Origin: Desulfovibrionaceae bacterium
GTDB taxonomy: Bacteria > Desulfobacterota > Desulfovibrionia > Desulfovibrionales > Desulfovibrionaceae
DNA: 62,436 nucleotides
Assembly (NCBI GenBank): GCA_009773665.1
Contig: WSYE01000021.1
Coordinates: 1-62,436 of the forward strand
Direction: 5' to 3'
The notes beneath the pieces were generated by a model. It ran no database searches. It was not told where the DNA came from and was given only the letters and a program-made list of their open reading frames with translations. Made by a program: the position numbers and the translations under genes. Below, piece by piece: positions 43,289 to 52,929 of this stretch. Numbering within the stretch: the stretch's first letter is position 1; every line of letters starts with the position of its first letter.

Positions 43289-43373
43289 GGGCACATTCGC
43301 TCCTGCCGCTTCTTCCCGTTCTTGAAATTGTGTTTGAAAAACATTTCATGTGATCCAAAAGCACGACATCAGT

Positions 43374-43982
43374 TCACTTCCTGCTGCCGAACTTCTCCAG
43401 CACCACCACGTTGTTGTGCGTGTCCACAATGCGCACGAAATAGCCGACCTCAGGGGCGTACCACATCTGGTACACGCCGCTCCAGCCGGTGTCGTTCTTC
43501 TTGTTCACGCGAATCCTGAAGGCCTTGAAGGTTCCGGCGGGGACGGTGATCTCCTCGGCGGCCTCCACGCTCACGGTGTTGGTGTAGGTCTGGGACCCTT
43601 TTTTAGTACCTGTTGACTGAGTGAAGGTCCTGGTTTCACCCACGGCAAGTGGGAAGAACACGTAGGCGTCCTTGCCGCTGCCCACGCTGTACTGCAGCAG
43701 GGTTCCATTGGACTCGCGCACGGAGAGGTCCTTGTCCAGGCGGAGAAGCTTGGCGGGGTCGCCGTCGCCGACGAGCACGACCTCCTCGCCCACGGACTTC
43801 ACCTCCATGCGGCTGGCCAGGGCGTACGCGCTGCGGCTCTTGCCGGAGAACTCCCAGAAGTCGCCGGGCTTCCACTGGGGGGCCTGGGCCGTGGGGAGCG
43901 AGGCCAGGGGAGTGGTCTTGGCACAGGCTCCCAGAAGGGCCAGGGCCAGAATCGCCAGCACCCCCTGGAGGGCAAGGCGCAT
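43374..43982 (-). CDS. Lipoprotein of unknown function
   Basis: 202 residues from the ATG at 43982. The signal peptide MRLALQGVLAILALALLGAC ends in a lipobox LGAC; the mature part starts at Cys20. The body is beta-rich (SGKSRSAYALASRMEVKSVGEEVVLVGDG, FFPLAVGETRTFT, TYTNTVSVEAAEEITVPAGTFKAF). The last stretch resembles DUF-type periplasmic proteins that read lipid or peptidoglycan features, but no family is certain. An ATG at 44039 would add 19 residues ahead of the signal peptide and overlap the neighbour. Confidence 0.75.
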   Translation of the reverse strand: MRLALQGVLAILALALLGACAKTTPLASLPTAQAPQWKPGDFWEFSGKSRSAYALASRMEVKSVGEEVVLVGDGDPAKLLRLDKDLSVRESNGTLLQYSVGSGKDAYVFFPLAVGETRTFTQSTGTKKGSQTYTNTVSVEAAEEITVPAGTFKAFRIRVNKKNDTGWSGVYQMWYAPEVGYFVRIVDTHNNVVVLEKFGSRK

Positions 43983-44031
43983 ATGCGGGCCGAAAACCCG
44001 GTGATGGTTGCGGGAACCTCCCGCGCTTGAG

Positions 44032-44529
44032 CTAGTCATCCACAGCCGCCTTCTTTTCCTTGGCCAGTTCGTCCTCGGGCATGCTCCACCAGGGCATGCC
44101 GTCGCGGGAGCGGCGCACCTTGAGGGACATGGTTTCGTCCTTCTTGATCTTGGAGGCGATGACCACCTCCTTGCCGCCGATGGTGGCCCACACGCCGGTC
44201 ACTTTGACGGAGTCGCCCTTTTTCAGGCCGATGGAGGCCAGATCGACGAATTCCTTAGGTCCGAGGTGCACGGTTTCGACCTTGTTGTCCTTCTTGTCGC
44301 GCACGACTATTCCCACGCCCTTGGCCATTCCGGGCATGGGGGTGATGTCGATGATGTCCTCAACGCGTCCCTTGAAGGCGTCGGCTTCCTTGGGGTCGTA
44401 AAACTTGTCGTAAGCGCCGCCCTTCTCCCAGCCGGTCACGTCCGGCTTGCCCTGGGCCGCGAAGGCCATGGCGGTCAGACACAGGGCGAAACAGGCGGTC
44501 AGGCTCAATATGCGAAAGAAACGATTCAT
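44032..44529 (-). CDS. Periplasmic hypothetical protein
   Basis: 165 residues. Signal peptide MNRFFRILSLTACFALCLTA with probable cleavage near AFAAQ. The mature part (GVGIVVRDKKDNKVETVHLG, GDSVKVTGVWATIGGKEVVIA) has the spacing of an OB-type beta-barrel and resembles the small periplasmic proteins seen in other Desulfovibrio relatives. The tail is acidic and lysine-rich. GGAGGG lies seven bases before the ATG. It overlaps a possible upstream start of the lipoprotein gene, and both may share a transcript. Confidence 0.7.
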   Translation of the reverse strand: MNRFFRILSLTACFALCLTAMAFAAQGKPDVTGWEKGGAYDKFYDPKEADAFKGRVEDIIDITPMPGMAKGVGIVVRDKKDNKVETVHLGPKEFVDLASIGLKKGDSVKVTGVWATIGGKEVVIASKIKKDETMSLKVRRSRDGMPWWSMPEDELAKEKKAAVDD

Positions 44530-44603
44530 GGTCCCTCCGGAAACGGATTATCCAACGCTCAGGAAAATATAACGGCCAAGGCAGGCTGTAAAGTGGCTAG
44601 GGC

Positions 44604-44634
44604 AAAAAGAAACGCCCGGACAGTGCCGGGCGTT
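44604..44634 (-). terminator. Terminator after the M29 aminopeptidase gene
   Basis: On the minus strand AACGCCCGG (44634-44626) pairs with CCGGGCGTT (44619-44611) around CACTGT and is followed by TTTCTTTTT. It lies 39 bases beyond the aminopeptidase stop. Confidence 0.88.
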
Positions 44635-44672
44635 TCTGGATACGTACTGCTTCAGCTGAAAACCGACGCGAG

Positions 44673-45872
44673 CTAACAGGCGAACTGGCCGTTCTCGTAA
44701 ATGACCAGCGATCCGCCGCCCACCAGTTTGGCCGTGACGCGCTTGTTCTCGGTGTTGACCAGGTCCCAGTGCAGGGCAGAGTCGTTGAAGCCGAGCTCGG
44801 CCTTGTTGGCCTCGGTCAGTTGGGAGGGGTCGCCGTCGAAGGTGTCGGAGTAGGAACTGCCCAGGGCCACGTGGCAGTTGCCGTACTCGCCGCCGTAGTT
44901 CTCGTCGAAGAGGGTGTTGGCCATGAACTTGCTGATCTTGGAGAAGCGGCGGTCGGTGAGCGAGAACTCGCCCAGCTTGTTGGAGCCGTTGTCCATGGCC
45001 ACCTGCTTCTTCACGAACTCCTCGCCCTCGTCGGCGGACACGGAGACCACCTCGCCCTTTTTGAATTCCAAGCGGACGCCGCGCACCAGATTGCCGCAGC
45101 GGTACGACGGCTGGTCAGCGTAGTAGACGCCCTCGGTGCCGCGCCAGTCCGGCGAGAGAAACAGTTCGAAGCTTGGGATGTTGTGCCCGGAGATGCCCTT
45201 GAAGCGGCGGTGCTGGCCGGGAGTGACCACGAGGTCCACGTTGGCGGACTCTACATGGAAGGATTCCACTTTCAGGGCGTTGAGCCAGGCCTTGATGCCG
45301 ACAGCCTCGTCGAAGATGCGCTGCCACTCCTTGACGGGATCGGCGGCGCGCAGATGGCAGGCGTTTATCACCTGATCCGCGAACTCCTTTTTGGAGAGCC
45401 CTGCGCACTTGGCGTATTCTTCGGTGGGATAGACGCACAGGGTCCAGCCGAAGAGTCCGGCCTCCTCGCGCTTCACCAGGATGTCGCGATAGGGCTTGCG
45501 GGCGATGGCGGTCTGGGCGATGCGCTTGGGGTCCACGCAGGAGAGGTGCGTCAGACAGTCCGGGGCCAGCACATAGATGGCTCCGTGCAGGTTCTCGTAG
45601 AGTTCCTTCGTGCCGGGCGCGATGAAGGACAGCTGGCTCTCGGCAGCCTTCTGGTAGAAGTCCAGCTCCATGTGGGAGGTGAAAGCCAGTCGCGGCACCA
45701 CGTTGATGCCACGGTCCATGAGCCTGGAGAACAGCGCCTCGGTGAGCTTGAGCCCGGCCAGGTCGCACTGGATGAGCACGGTATCGCCCGGCTGGTAGGG
45801 GGTGAGGCGGGACGTGTCCAGGCCCCAGAGCAGTACGTCGGCATATTTATCGAGTTGTTTTGCGGTCAACAC
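44673..45872 (-). CDS. M29 family aminopeptidase
   Basis: 399 residues. Metallo-aminopeptidase related to thermophilic aminopeptidases T and AmpS. The C-terminal half carries the metal ligands: EFSLTDRRFSKISKFM, LFDENYGGEYGNCHVALG and ALHWDLVN. The long N-terminal domain is typical. The gene is the only one in its unit, with the terminator at 44604-44634. It is divergent from the histidine kinase gene. Confidence 0.9.
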   Translation of the reverse strand: MLTAKQLDKYADVLLWGLDTSRLTPYQPGDTVLIQCDLAGLKLTEALFSRLMDRGINVVPRLAFTSHMELDFYQKAAESQLSFIAPGTKELYENLHGAIYVLAPDCLTHLSCVDPKRIAQTAIARKPYRDILVKREEAGLFGWTLCVYPTEEYAKCAGLSKKEFADQVINACHLRAADPVKEWQRIFDEAVGIKAWLNALKVESFHVESANVDLVVTPGQHRRFKGISGHNIPSFELFLSPDWRGTEGVYYADQPSYRCGNLVRGVRLEFKKGEVVSVSADEGEEFVKKQVAMDNGSNKLGEFSLTDRRFSKISKFMANTLFDENYGGEYGNCHVALGSSYSDTFDGDPSQLTEANKAELGFNDSALHWDLVNTENKRVTAKLVGGGSLVIYENGQFAC

Positions 45873-46004
45873 GGTTGGGAGGCTCCCGGTGTTTTAGTTT
45901 GGGAAACGTGCATGCGGTTTGCCCAAAACACGCCCGCTTGTAAAGCCGCGATGCATGAACCGCGCGACACATGGTCGTAACCTGAAGCGACGATACGTGC
46001 GTGC

Positions 46005-47093
46005 ATGCTTCCGTTCATTCAGTCTTCCTACCTGGCCACGCTGCTGGAATGCTTCAGCGCGGGAGTCGTGATCATGAACGGGCGCGGCGACGTCTACGCC
46101 GCCAACGACATGGCCGGACACATGTTGGGAATGGCGCATGACGACCTGCTGAAGGCGGGCTTCGAACGAGACATCCTCCCCCGCTTCGAGCAGCGCGCCC
46201 TTGTCGAACGCCTGATGTCCTCGGCCCGCGACAGGGACACGCACCCCGAACCGGTCCAGGCCAAGTGCAGCCACCCGGAACTGGGCATGCGCCACTATAC
46301 GCTCTCCATCTCGCGGCTCGTGGAATACGGAAAAGTCTTCGGCATCGTCTTGCAGATGGCCGACGTGACCCATATCTACGAGATGCACGAGCGTGAAAAA
46401 CGCATGCTGGAGGAACGCAGCGAGAGCCTGGCGCATCTGTCCATGGCCATCGCCCACCAGATCAGGAACCCGCTCATGACCATCGGCGGCTTCGCCAGCC
46501 TGTTGCCGCGCAGGATCGACCAGGGCCAGCCCGTTACCGAATTCATCCAGGGCATCCAGGATGGGGCACGCCGCCTGGAAGACATCGTCAGGGCAGTGAC
46601 GCAGTTTACGTCTCCCCGGCAGCATGCCAGACGCGAAACGGACCTGCGGACCCTGATCCGGGAGACGCTGGACAAGCTGAGCCCCCTGCCTGGCCGGGTG
46701 GCGATGGAGACGGACACGCCAGACGGGGCAATCTCCGCATGGTTCCTGGACCCCGAACTCACGCGCGACAGCCTTGTGGAGCTCCTGCAGAACAGCCTGG
46801 ACGCCCTGGCGGAAACCGGCGGCACGATACGCATCGGCTGGCGCGAAGAGGCCGCAGATCTGCTGCTGGAAGTCCGGGACAACGGCCCTGGCATCACGCC
46901 GGAGTGCCTTCCGTTCCTGTTCGACCCGTTCTTCACCACGAAAGCGGTCGGCGTGGGGATGGGTCTGGCGAAGGCCAGGCGCTGGACGCGGGAACAGGCT
47001 GGCGAGTTAAGCATCTGCAACGCTCCGGACGGAGGCGCGCTGGCCGTTTTGCGCCTTCCGGGCGTCTGTATCTTGAAGAATGTGACGAAATAA
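46005..47093 (+). CDS. PAS-domain sensor histidine kinase
   Basis: 362 residues, no membrane segment. A PAS-like domain (about 10-125) precedes the HisKA domain with His151 in AHQIRNPL. N-box ELLQNSLDAL, G1 VRDNGPGI, F-box FDPFFTTK and G2 GVGMGLA are present. It is a soluble kinase; no response regulator gene is adjacent, so it is an orphan kinase. It lies upstream of infA. Confidence 0.93.
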   Translation: MLPFIQSSYLATLLECFSAGVVIMNGRGDVYAANDMAGHMLGMAHDDLLKAGFERDILPRFEQRALVERLMSSARDRDTHPEPVQAKCSHPELGMRHYTLSISRLVEYGKVFGIVLQMADVTHIYEMHEREKRMLEERSESLAHLSMAIAHQIRNPLMTIGGFASLLPRRIDQGQPVTEFIQGIQDGARRLEDIVRAVTQFTSPRQHARRETDLRTLIRETLDKLSPLPGRVAMETDTPDGAISAWFLDPELTRDSLVELLQNSLDALAETGGTIRIGWREEAADLLLEVRDNGPGITPECLPFLFDPFFTTKAVGVGMGLAKARRWTREQAGELSICNAPDGGALAVLRLPGVCILKNVTK

Positions 47094-47133
47094 GCTATAG
47101 GGTGCTGCCTCATACACATCAAGGAGACAGCAT

Positions 47134-47352
47134 ATGCCTAAGGAAGACGCCATCGAGGTGGACGGCACCGTCCAGGAAGCCCTCCCGAACGCCATGTTCC
47201 GTGTGGACCTGGAGAACGGACACGAAGTGCTGGCGCACATTTCCGGCAAGATGCGCAAATTTTACATCCGTATTCTTCCCGGCGACAAGGTCAAGGTGGA
47301 GCTCTCCCCCTACGACCTGTCGCGCGGACGCATCACCTACCGCATGAAATAA
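47134..47352 (+). CDS. infA: Translation initiation factor IF-1
   Basis: 72 residues, full length. IF-1 binds the A site of the 30S subunit. The OB-fold is conserved: [40 protein letters not shown] and the end [23 protein letters not shown] lies nine bases before the ATG. Confidence 0.97.
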   Translation: MPKEDAIEVDGTVQEALPNAMFRVDLENGHEVLAHISGKMRKFYIRILPGDKVKVELSPYDLSRGRITYRMK

Positions 47353-47373
47353 GCCCTCCTCGCGGAGGGCTTC
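47351..47373 (+). terminator. Terminator after infA
   Basis: AAGCCCTCC (47351-47359) pairs with GGAGGGCTT (47364-47372) around TCGC, overlapping the infA stop codon. The T tract is weak (TTCCC). Confidence 0.6.
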
Positions 47374-47400
47374 CCTATATCCTCGACGTACGGACCCGGT

Positions 47401-47430
47401 CCGAGGCCATGCCATCCGGCATGACCTCGG
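47401..47430. repeat. Long palindrome between infA and the beta-CASP gene
   Basis: CCGAGG-C-CATGCC and GGCATG-A-CCTCGG (47401-47413 and 47418-47430) form a 12-bp interrupted stem, 15 bases beyond the convergent nuclease gene's stop on the minus strand. No T run follows. It may be a terminator-like element. Confidence 0.55.
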
Positions 47431-47444
47431 GCCGTTCTCCGTTT

Positions 47445-49052
47445 CTACATCTGCGAGATGATTTCCATGAGATCCTTGTTCACTTCCAGGAGCCTGTCGC
47501 GCAGTTCCACCTGATCCACCCAGGCCTTGCCGTCGGCCTTGTCAAGGCGCTGCCTGAGCATGGCGAACTTGGCCTCGGTGTCGGACAGGAGGAAGCTCCA
47601 GTCCACGCGGGGCATGGCCCGCTCCGTGTCCAGGGTGACGGAGGTGAGGGCTCCTGGCTTCAAGGTGCACTCTTCCAGGTACTCGGGGGTGTGCACCGTG
47701 AACCCGAAGCGCGACCTGATAAGCTCGGCCAGGGTGTTGATGGCCCCGTTCTCGCCGTGAATCAGGAAGACCTCCATGCCGTTCTTCTTGAAGTGGCGCA
47801 GCCACTCCAGAATCTGGCTTTGCCCGGCGTGGGCCGAGAAGCCGCCGATGGTCCAGACCTTGGCGGCCACCTGCACGTCCTCGCCCAGGATGCGGATGGA
47901 TTTCGCGCCGTCCACGATCTTGCGGCCCGGCGTGCCCTGGCCCTGATAGCCCACGAACACCACGCTCGCGCCCTTGCGCCAGAGGTTGTGGCGCAGGTGG
48001 TGCTTCACGCGGCCCGCGTTGCACATGCCGCTGGCCGAGATGATGACGCCCGGCCCCTGGGAACTGTTGATGGCGCGCGATTCGTCCGCCGTGAGCGTGA
48101 AACGCAGGTTGGGCAGGTTGAAGGGGTCGTCGCCGGTGTTCAAAAGCTTGCTGATGTCGGCGTCCATGTATTCGGGGTGCTGGCGGAAGACTTCCGTGGC
48201 GCGGATGGCCAGGGGGCTGTCCACGTAGACGGGCATGTCCTTGGGGAGTTTTCCAGCCTTGGCGAGCTTGTGCAGCGAGTACAGCACCTCCTGGGTGCGT
48301 TCCACGGCGAAGGCCGGGATGATCACCTTCTCGCCATGGGCGTAGGAATAGGAGATGGCCTCGGCCAGTTCGTCCAGGCTCGAGCCCTCGTCCTTATGGT
48401 CGCGGTCGCCGTAGGTGGACTCCATAAAGAGGTAGTTGGCCTCTTCCGCGAAGGTGGGGTCCTTGATGAGCAGCTGGTCCGGGCGGCCCAGGTCGCCGGA
48501 GAAGACCAGCTTGTTGGTGGTGCCGTTTTCGGTGATCCACAGCTCGATGAAGGCCGAGCCGAGGATATGCCCGGCGTCGCGGTAGACCACCTTGATGCCG
48601 GGTGCCGGTTCGAAGGGCTCGTTATAGGCGACAACCTTCATCATGGGCATAACGGCAGTGGCGTCGGCCTGGGTGTAGAGCGGCTCCACGGGCTTGCCGC
48701 CCCGGCGGGCGTTCTTGCGGTTGGCCCACTCGGCTTCCATTTCCTGGATGTGGGCGCTGTCTTGCAGCATGAGCCAGAGCAGGTCCTTGGTGGGGGCGGT
48801 GCAGTAGACCTTGCCCGAGAAGCCGTGGCTGGCCATGCGCGGCAGCAGCCCGGAATGGTCCATGTGGGCGTGGGTGATGAGGAAGAAGTCTATCTTGCCG
48901 GGCTGGTAGACGGTGTAATCGATGTTGCGGGCCTCGATCTCTCGGTTGCCCTGATGCAGGCCGCAGTCCACGGCGAAGCGGGTGCCCCCGGTTTCCAGTA
49001 TGTAGCACGAACCGGTGACGGTCTTGGCCGCTCCCAGGAATTTGATCTTCAT
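47445..49052 (-). CDS. Beta-CASP metallo-beta-lactamase fold ribonuclease
   Basis: 535 residues. Metallo-hydrolase of the CPSF/RNase J-like family. The HxHxDH zinc motif is HAHMDH at 61-66; GDLGRPDQL and AGHILGSAF follow. The beta-CASP segment carries [14 protein letters not shown] and the C-terminal [10 protein letters not shown]. Members cleave RNA or DNA; which this one does is unknown. It has a C-terminal extension of about 80 residues. It converges with infA. Confidence 0.9.
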   Translation of the reverse strand: MKIKFLGAAKTVTGSCYILETGGTRFAVDCGLHQGNREIEARNIDYTVYQPGKIDFFLITHAHMDHSGLLPRMASHGFSGKVYCTAPTKDLLWLMLQDSAHIQEMEAEWANRKNARRGGKPVEPLYTQADATAVMPMMKVVAYNEPFEPAPGIKVVYRDAGHILGSAFIELWITENGTTNKLVFSGDLGRPDQLLIKDPTFAEEANYLFMESTYGDRDHKDEGSSLDELAEAISYSYAHGEKVIIPAFAVERTQEVLYSLHKLAKAGKLPKDMPVYVDSPLAIRATEVFRQHPEYMDADISKLLNTGDDPFNLPNLRFTLTADESRAINSSQGPGVIISASGMCNAGRVKHHLRHNLWRKGASVVFVGYQGQGTPGRKIVDGAKSIRILGEDVQVAAKVWTIGGFSAHAGQSQILEWLRHFKKNGMEVFLIHGENGAINTLAELIRSRFGFTVHTPEYLEECTLKPGALTSVTLDTERAMPRVDWSFLLSDTEAKFAMLRQRLDKADGKAWVDQVELRDRLLEVNKDLMEIISQM

Positions 49053-49141
49053 TCAGGCTCCTCGGCACGTTGCGGTTAGGTGGATACTCGCCGCCCTTTC
49101 CGTTACACGTTTGCCACGGGAATTCCAAGGAGGATGGCGTG

Positions 49142-49609
49142 ATGCGGATCGTGGATGCGGTGATATCCCACCGGCTTGGCGAGGTGCGCGAACTGTTTCC
49201 GGAGTACGCCGCCAACCTGGGCATCTCCCTGTGCTTCCAGAACTTCGACGAGGAACTGGCGGGCCTTCCCGGCAGGTACGCCGCGCCGGGCGGGACCATC
49301 CTTCTGGCGGACGTCGACGGGACGGTCGCAGGCTGCGTGGCGCTGCGCCCGCTTGAGGAACCGGGCGTGTGCGAGATGAAGCGCCTCTACGTGCGCGAGA
49401 GTTTCCGGGAGATGCGCCTGGGGCGCGCCCTGGCCGAGGCGGTCATCGCGAAAGCGAGGGAGATCGGCTACCGGGCCATGCGCCTGGACACCCTGCCCTC
49501 CATGGGGCGGGCCATCGGCATCTATGAGAAACTGGGATTTAAAGACATCGCGCCCTACTGCAAGAATCCGCATGAGGGGGTCAGGTATCTTGAGTTGAAG
49601 CTGGAATGA
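49142..49609 (+). CDS. GNAT family N-acetyltransferase
   Basis: 155 residues. Acetyl-CoA-dependent acetyltransferase; the signature [21 protein letters not shown] is the R/Q-x-x-G-x-G/A motif A, and [20 protein letters not shown] is motif B. Substrate unknown. AGGAGG lies seven bases before the ATG at 49142. Confidence 0.9.
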   Translation: MRIVDAVISHRLGEVRELFPEYAANLGISLCFQNFDEELAGLPGRYAAPGGTILLADVDGTVAGCVALRPLEEPGVCEMKRLYVRESFREMRLGRALAEAVIAKAREIGYRAMRLDTLPSMGRAIGIYEKLGFKDIAPYCKNPHEGVRYLELKLE

Positions 49610-49616
49610 AGAATGA

Positions 49617-50954
49617 TCAATCGCTGCCGAACAGCGCGCGCTGAAAATCCTTGAGGGTGGCCGTGCCGCGCCCCTCGGCCAAGGGGTGAAAGATCGGTTT
49701 GTAGCCCAGGCGCTTGGCCTGCTTGAGGCGTGCGTCCTGCCCAGACACCGGGCGCACCCGGCCAGACAGGTCCACCTCTCCCCAGAACACCGCGCGCGGC
49801 GGCAGCGGGCGGTCGTAGTATGAGGACAAGACTGCGGCCACCAGCCCGAGGTCCAGGCCGGGGTCGGTCAGTTTGAGGCCTCCGCCGGTCTTGGCGTAGA
49901 TGTCCGATTGCCCGAGTTGCAGACCCAGGCGTTTTTCCAGCACCGCCAGCAGCAGGTTCAGCCGATTCAAGTCCAGGCCCAGAGCCGTGCGGCGGGGCAT
50001 GCTGAGGTACGATCGGCTGACCAGGGCCTGCACCTCCACCGCGAAGGGACGCTTGCCCTCCAGGGCCAGCACCACGGCGGAGCCGCTGGCCGTCTCGTCA
50101 CGCTCACCCAGGAAATATGTGGACGGGTCCGGCACGGGGGCCAGGCCGTCGCCCAGCATTTCCAGGACCATGAGTTCGTCTGTTGGGCCGAAGCGGTTCT
50201 TGAACACCCGCAGCAGACGGTAGAAATGCTGCCGGTCGCCCTCCAGATAGAGCACGGTGTCCACCATGTGCTCCAGTATCTTCGGCCCGGCGATGAGGCC
50301 CTCTTTGGTGACGTGCCCAACCAGAATGAGCGTGGCCCGGCTCTTCTTGACGGCCTCCACCAGCTCGGCAGCCACGGCCCGCACCTGGGACTGGCTGCCC
50401 GGCACGCCGTCGGCCAGGGAGGAGGCCATGGTCTGCACCGAGTCCACCACCACAAGCGTCGGCGCTTCGGGGCGGCCCAGGATCTCCACGGCGTCGGCCA
50501 CGTTGGTGGTACAGGACGCCAGAAGGCCCTCGCTGACAAGCCCCAGCCGCCGCGCGCGCGAAGCCAGCTGTCCCAGGGATTCCTCCCCGGAGACGTACAC
50601 GGCCTGGCGTCCGGCGGCAGCGAGCTGCCCGGCCAGTTGCAGAAGAAGGGTCGATTTGCCGATGCCCGGTTCGCCGCCCAGGAGAATCGCGCCGCCGGGC
50701 TGGAGGCCTTGGCCGAGGACGCGGTCCAGGTCAGGAATGCCGCTGGGCGCAGCGGGTGCGTGCTCCGGCGTGAATCCGGCCAGGGAAACCGGCCCGGAGG
50801 ACAGGCCCAAGGGAGCACCCATGCGGGGTTGCTGTTTGGGAGCTGCCTGCTCGACGAGAGTGTTCCACTCGCTGCATCCCTCGCACTGGCCACGCCAGCG
50901 GGGGCTGGTCTGACCGCAGGAGGAGCAGGCGTAGACGATGCGCGCCTTGGCCAC
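49617..50954 (-). CDS. radA: DNA repair protein RadA
   Basis: 445 residues. RadA/Sms helps process recombination intermediates. An N-terminal four-cysteine zinc finger (Cys10, Cys13, Cys24, Cys27) precedes a RecA-like core with Walker A GGEPGIGKS (93-101) and the KNRFG motif near 256. The C-terminal Lon-like domain (about 300-445) contains SVALEGKRPFAVEVQALV. It lies just downstream of a zinc-ribbon protein gene. Confidence 0.96.
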   Translation of the reverse strand: MAKARIVYACSSCGQTSPRWRGQCEGCSEWNTLVEQAAPKQQPRMGAPLGLSSGPVSLAGFTPEHAPAAPSGIPDLDRVLGQGLQPGGAILLGGEPGIGKSTLLLQLAGQLAAAGRQAVYVSGEESLGQLASRARRLGLVSEGLLASCTTNVADAVEILGRPEAPTLVVVDSVQTMASSLADGVPGSQSQVRAVAAELVEAVKKSRATLILVGHVTKEGLIAGPKILEHMVDTVLYLEGDRQHFYRLLRVFKNRFGPTDELMVLEMLGDGLAPVPDPSTYFLGERDETASGSAVVLALEGKRPFAVEVQALVSRSYLSMPRRTALGLDLNRLNLLLAVLEKRLGLQLGQSDIYAKTGGGLKLTDPGLDLGLVAAVLSSYYDRPLPPRAVFWGEVDLSGRVRPVSGQDARLKQAKRLGYKPIFHPLAEGRGTATLKDFQRALFGSD

Positions 50955-50958
50955 TCTG

Positions 50959-51918
50959 CTACTTCTTGGCGGCTGGCTGCGGCGGCGGGGCCTGGACTTC
51001 CCTGAACCCCTTGAGCTTCAGGGAATAGTTGGCCACGGTGGGCGGGAACCCCTGAAAGGCCACCATGAAGGGGACCTCTTCACCGGGCTTCACGTTGCTG
51101 TTGTTGAGGAGAATCTCCTGCTTGGAGGTCAGCCTGCCGTCCAGCGCTTCCTTGTCCATAGTGCGCAGGTCGAAGAAGCTGGCCTTGGGACCGGCCATGA
51201 AGACCTTGGTTTCCAACGCCGCTTCCTTGGCGTCCAACAGGGTGACCTCGATTGCGATCTCGCCCACGGGCACGGGGGAACGGTTCACCAGCTTGCCTTC
51301 GATCACCAAGACCTTGCCGAGCTTTTCGTTTTCCACCACGTGGTTGGTGAAGGATTCGAACTGAAGCTGCGCGGAGTAGTCCGGCCCCTGCTCCTTCTTG
51401 GGCTGGCCCGGAGTTCCCTGCGCATTCTCCATGACCGAGGCGGCCTGCTCGCCTGATGCGGGGGTAGGCGTCTGCACGGCTGGGGTCTGTTTGGCAAACG
51501 GCCAGAACTCGAAGAAATAGGCGGCCGCACCGGAGATTCCCAGCAGCAGCGTAAAGCCCAGACAGGCGGCCAGAATGATCTTCTTGGTCTTGCTGGTTTC
51601 GGACTTTTCCTTGGCAGGCTTGCCGAAGTCGATGGAGGCGAAGTCGCTGGAGGACACGCCCGCGTCGTCGAAGGGGTCCTTCTTGCGCGCGGCGTCGAGC
51701 TGGCTGTCAAAGCCGCCAAAGGCGTCATCGCCTTCGGCCTGCACGGGCCAGATGGGGGACGCGCCGGATTCGCCGAAGCCGGGGAAATCGTCGGCTGCGG
51801 GCGCTTCCACATGGAATTCATGACGGCAGACGCTGCACCGAACGTTGGCCCCCTCGGAACCGACTTTGTCGTCCGGGAGATTGTACTTCGTGTGGCAGTT
51901 CGGGCATTCGACTTTCAT
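50959..51918 (-). CDS. Zinc-ribbon and DUF3426-type membrane protein
   Basis: 319 residues. An N-terminal zinc ribbon (MKVECPNCHTKYNLPD ... CSVCRHEFHV) is followed by an acidic, low-complexity linker, one membrane helix (about 112-135, IILAACLGFTLLLGISGAAAYF) and a C-terminal beta-rich domain (LQFESFTNHVVENEKLGKVLVIEG). The architecture matches MJ0042-type/DUF3426 proteins. Function unknown. It is encoded between hpt and radA on the same strand. Confidence 0.88.
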   Translation of the reverse strand: MKVECPNCHTKYNLPDDKVGSEGANVRCSVCRHEFHVEAPAADDFPGFGESGASPIWPVQAEGDDAFGGFDSQLDAARKKDPFDDAGVSSSDFASIDFGKPAKEKSETSKTKKIILAACLGFTLLLGISGAAAYFFEFWPFAKQTPAVQTPTPASGEQAASVMENAQGTPGQPKKEQGPDYSAQLQFESFTNHVVENEKLGKVLVIEGKLVNRSPVPVGEIAIEVTLLDAKEAALETKVFMAGPKASFFDLRTMDKEALDGRLTSKQEILLNNSNVKPGEEVPFMVAFQGFPPTVANYSLKLKGFREVQAPPPQPAAKK

Positions 51919-51922
51919 AGGG

Positions 51923-52453
51923 TCAGGAACCTTCCTGCTGGATCAGTTCATAGACGCCAGGCAGACATCGGTAGTCTTCTGCAAAGTCCAGGCCGTAGCC
52001 CACCAGGAATCCCTTTGCCAGCCTGAATCCTGAAAAGTCAACTGTTACTTGCGCCTTGCGCCTCTCCGCCTTGTCGATCAAGGAACACAACTTCACCGAA
52101 GCGGCTCCCCGCGTGGCCAGATGCGTCAAAAGCATGGCCATGGAGTGTCCGGTGTCAACGATGTCTTCCACAACGAGTATGTGCTTGCCGACACAGGACG
52201 TTTCGATGTCCTCCAGGAAGGACAGCTCACCGGGGGAATCCTTGGCCCCGTAGCTGGCCAGACGCACGAAATCCACGTGGGCGGGCACGCTGATGTGGCG
52301 CACCAGATCAGCCAGGAACATGAACGCGCCCTTGAGCACGCCCACGACCAGCAGATCCTTTCCTTCATACTCCTGAGAGATGACCGCGCCAAGTTCCGCG
52401 ACCCTGGCGGCGATGGTGTCGCTGGTGATGACAGGCACAAGATTCGAATACAC
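51923..52453 (-). CDS. hpt: Hypoxanthine phosphoribosyltransferase
   Basis: 176 residues from a GTG at 52453. It salvages hypoxanthine (and often guanine) to the nucleotide with PRPP. The PRPP-binding motif VVEDIVDTGHS is at 95-104, with GVLKGAFMFLADL and DFVRLASYG. GGAG lies nine bases before the GTG; an ATG at 52489 would overlap the upstream gene and add no homology. It follows a GNAT gene by two bases. Confidence 0.94.
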   Translation of the reverse strand: MYSNLVPVITSDTIAARVAELGAVISQEYEGKDLLVVGVLKGAFMFLADLVRHISVPAHVDFVRLASYGAKDSPGELSFLEDIETSCVGKHILVVEDIVDTGHSMAMLLTHLATRGAASVKLCSLIDKAERRKAQVTVDFSGFRLAKGFLVGYGLDFAEDYRCLPGVYELIQQEGS

Positions 52454-52455
52454 GC

Positions 52456-52923
52456 CTACATCTCCATGACCATGGCTATCTCGTCGCATTCAGGAAATTT
52501 GGGGCAGTGGATGCAGTCCGCCCAGACTTTCTGAGGCAGCTTTTCCTTGCTCACTTCCTCGAACCCGAGCTTGGCAAAGAAATCCCGCTGGTAGGTGAGG
52601 GTGAATACCTTGTACACGCCAAGGGTCACGGCCTCAGAAAGACAAGCCTCCACGAGCCTGCGCCCCCAGCCCAGCTTCTGCAGGTCCGGGTGCACCACCA
52701 GGGAGCGTATCTCGGCCAAGCCTTCCCAGCAGATGGACAAGGCGCAGCATCCCTTCACGTTCTTGCCGTCGGGCGAGGTCAGCACGAAGAAGTCGCGCAG
52801 GTGCGAATAGAGCTGGTTGTAGGAGCGCGGGAGCAGCAGCTCACCCTTGGCGCACTCCATGAGCAGGCCGTGGATGGTCTTCACATCCTGGATGCGGGCC
52901 TTGCGCAGGAAAAATTCTGACAT
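52456..52923 (-). CDS. GNAT family N-acetyltransferase, short ArgA-like
   Basis: 155 residues. It matches the single-domain N-acetylglutamate synthase-like group: MSEFFLRKARIQDVKTIHGLL start, IRSLVVHPDLQKLGWGRRLVEACL motif A, and the C-terminal CIHCPKFPECDEIAM. The C-terminal cysteine cluster is typical of such ArgA-type proteins. Arginine synthesis is likely but not proven. It begins the group that runs into hpt. Confidence 0.85.
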   Translation of the reverse strand: MSEFFLRKARIQDVKTIHGLLMECAKGELLLPRSYNQLYSHLRDFFVLTSPDGKNVKGCCALSICWEGLAEIRSLVVHPDLQKLGWGRRLVEACLSEAVTLGVYKVFTLTYQRDFFAKLGFEEVSKEKLPQKVWADCIHCPKFPECDEIAMVMEM

Positions 52924-52929
52924 TTCTCT

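Noticed and set aside
43337-43360. Possible third copy of the structured element (TTTGAAAAACATTTCATGTG)
   Set aside because: It shares only the first arm of hairpin 1. The AATAAAATAAATG and GTTCTC/GAGAAC modules are absent.
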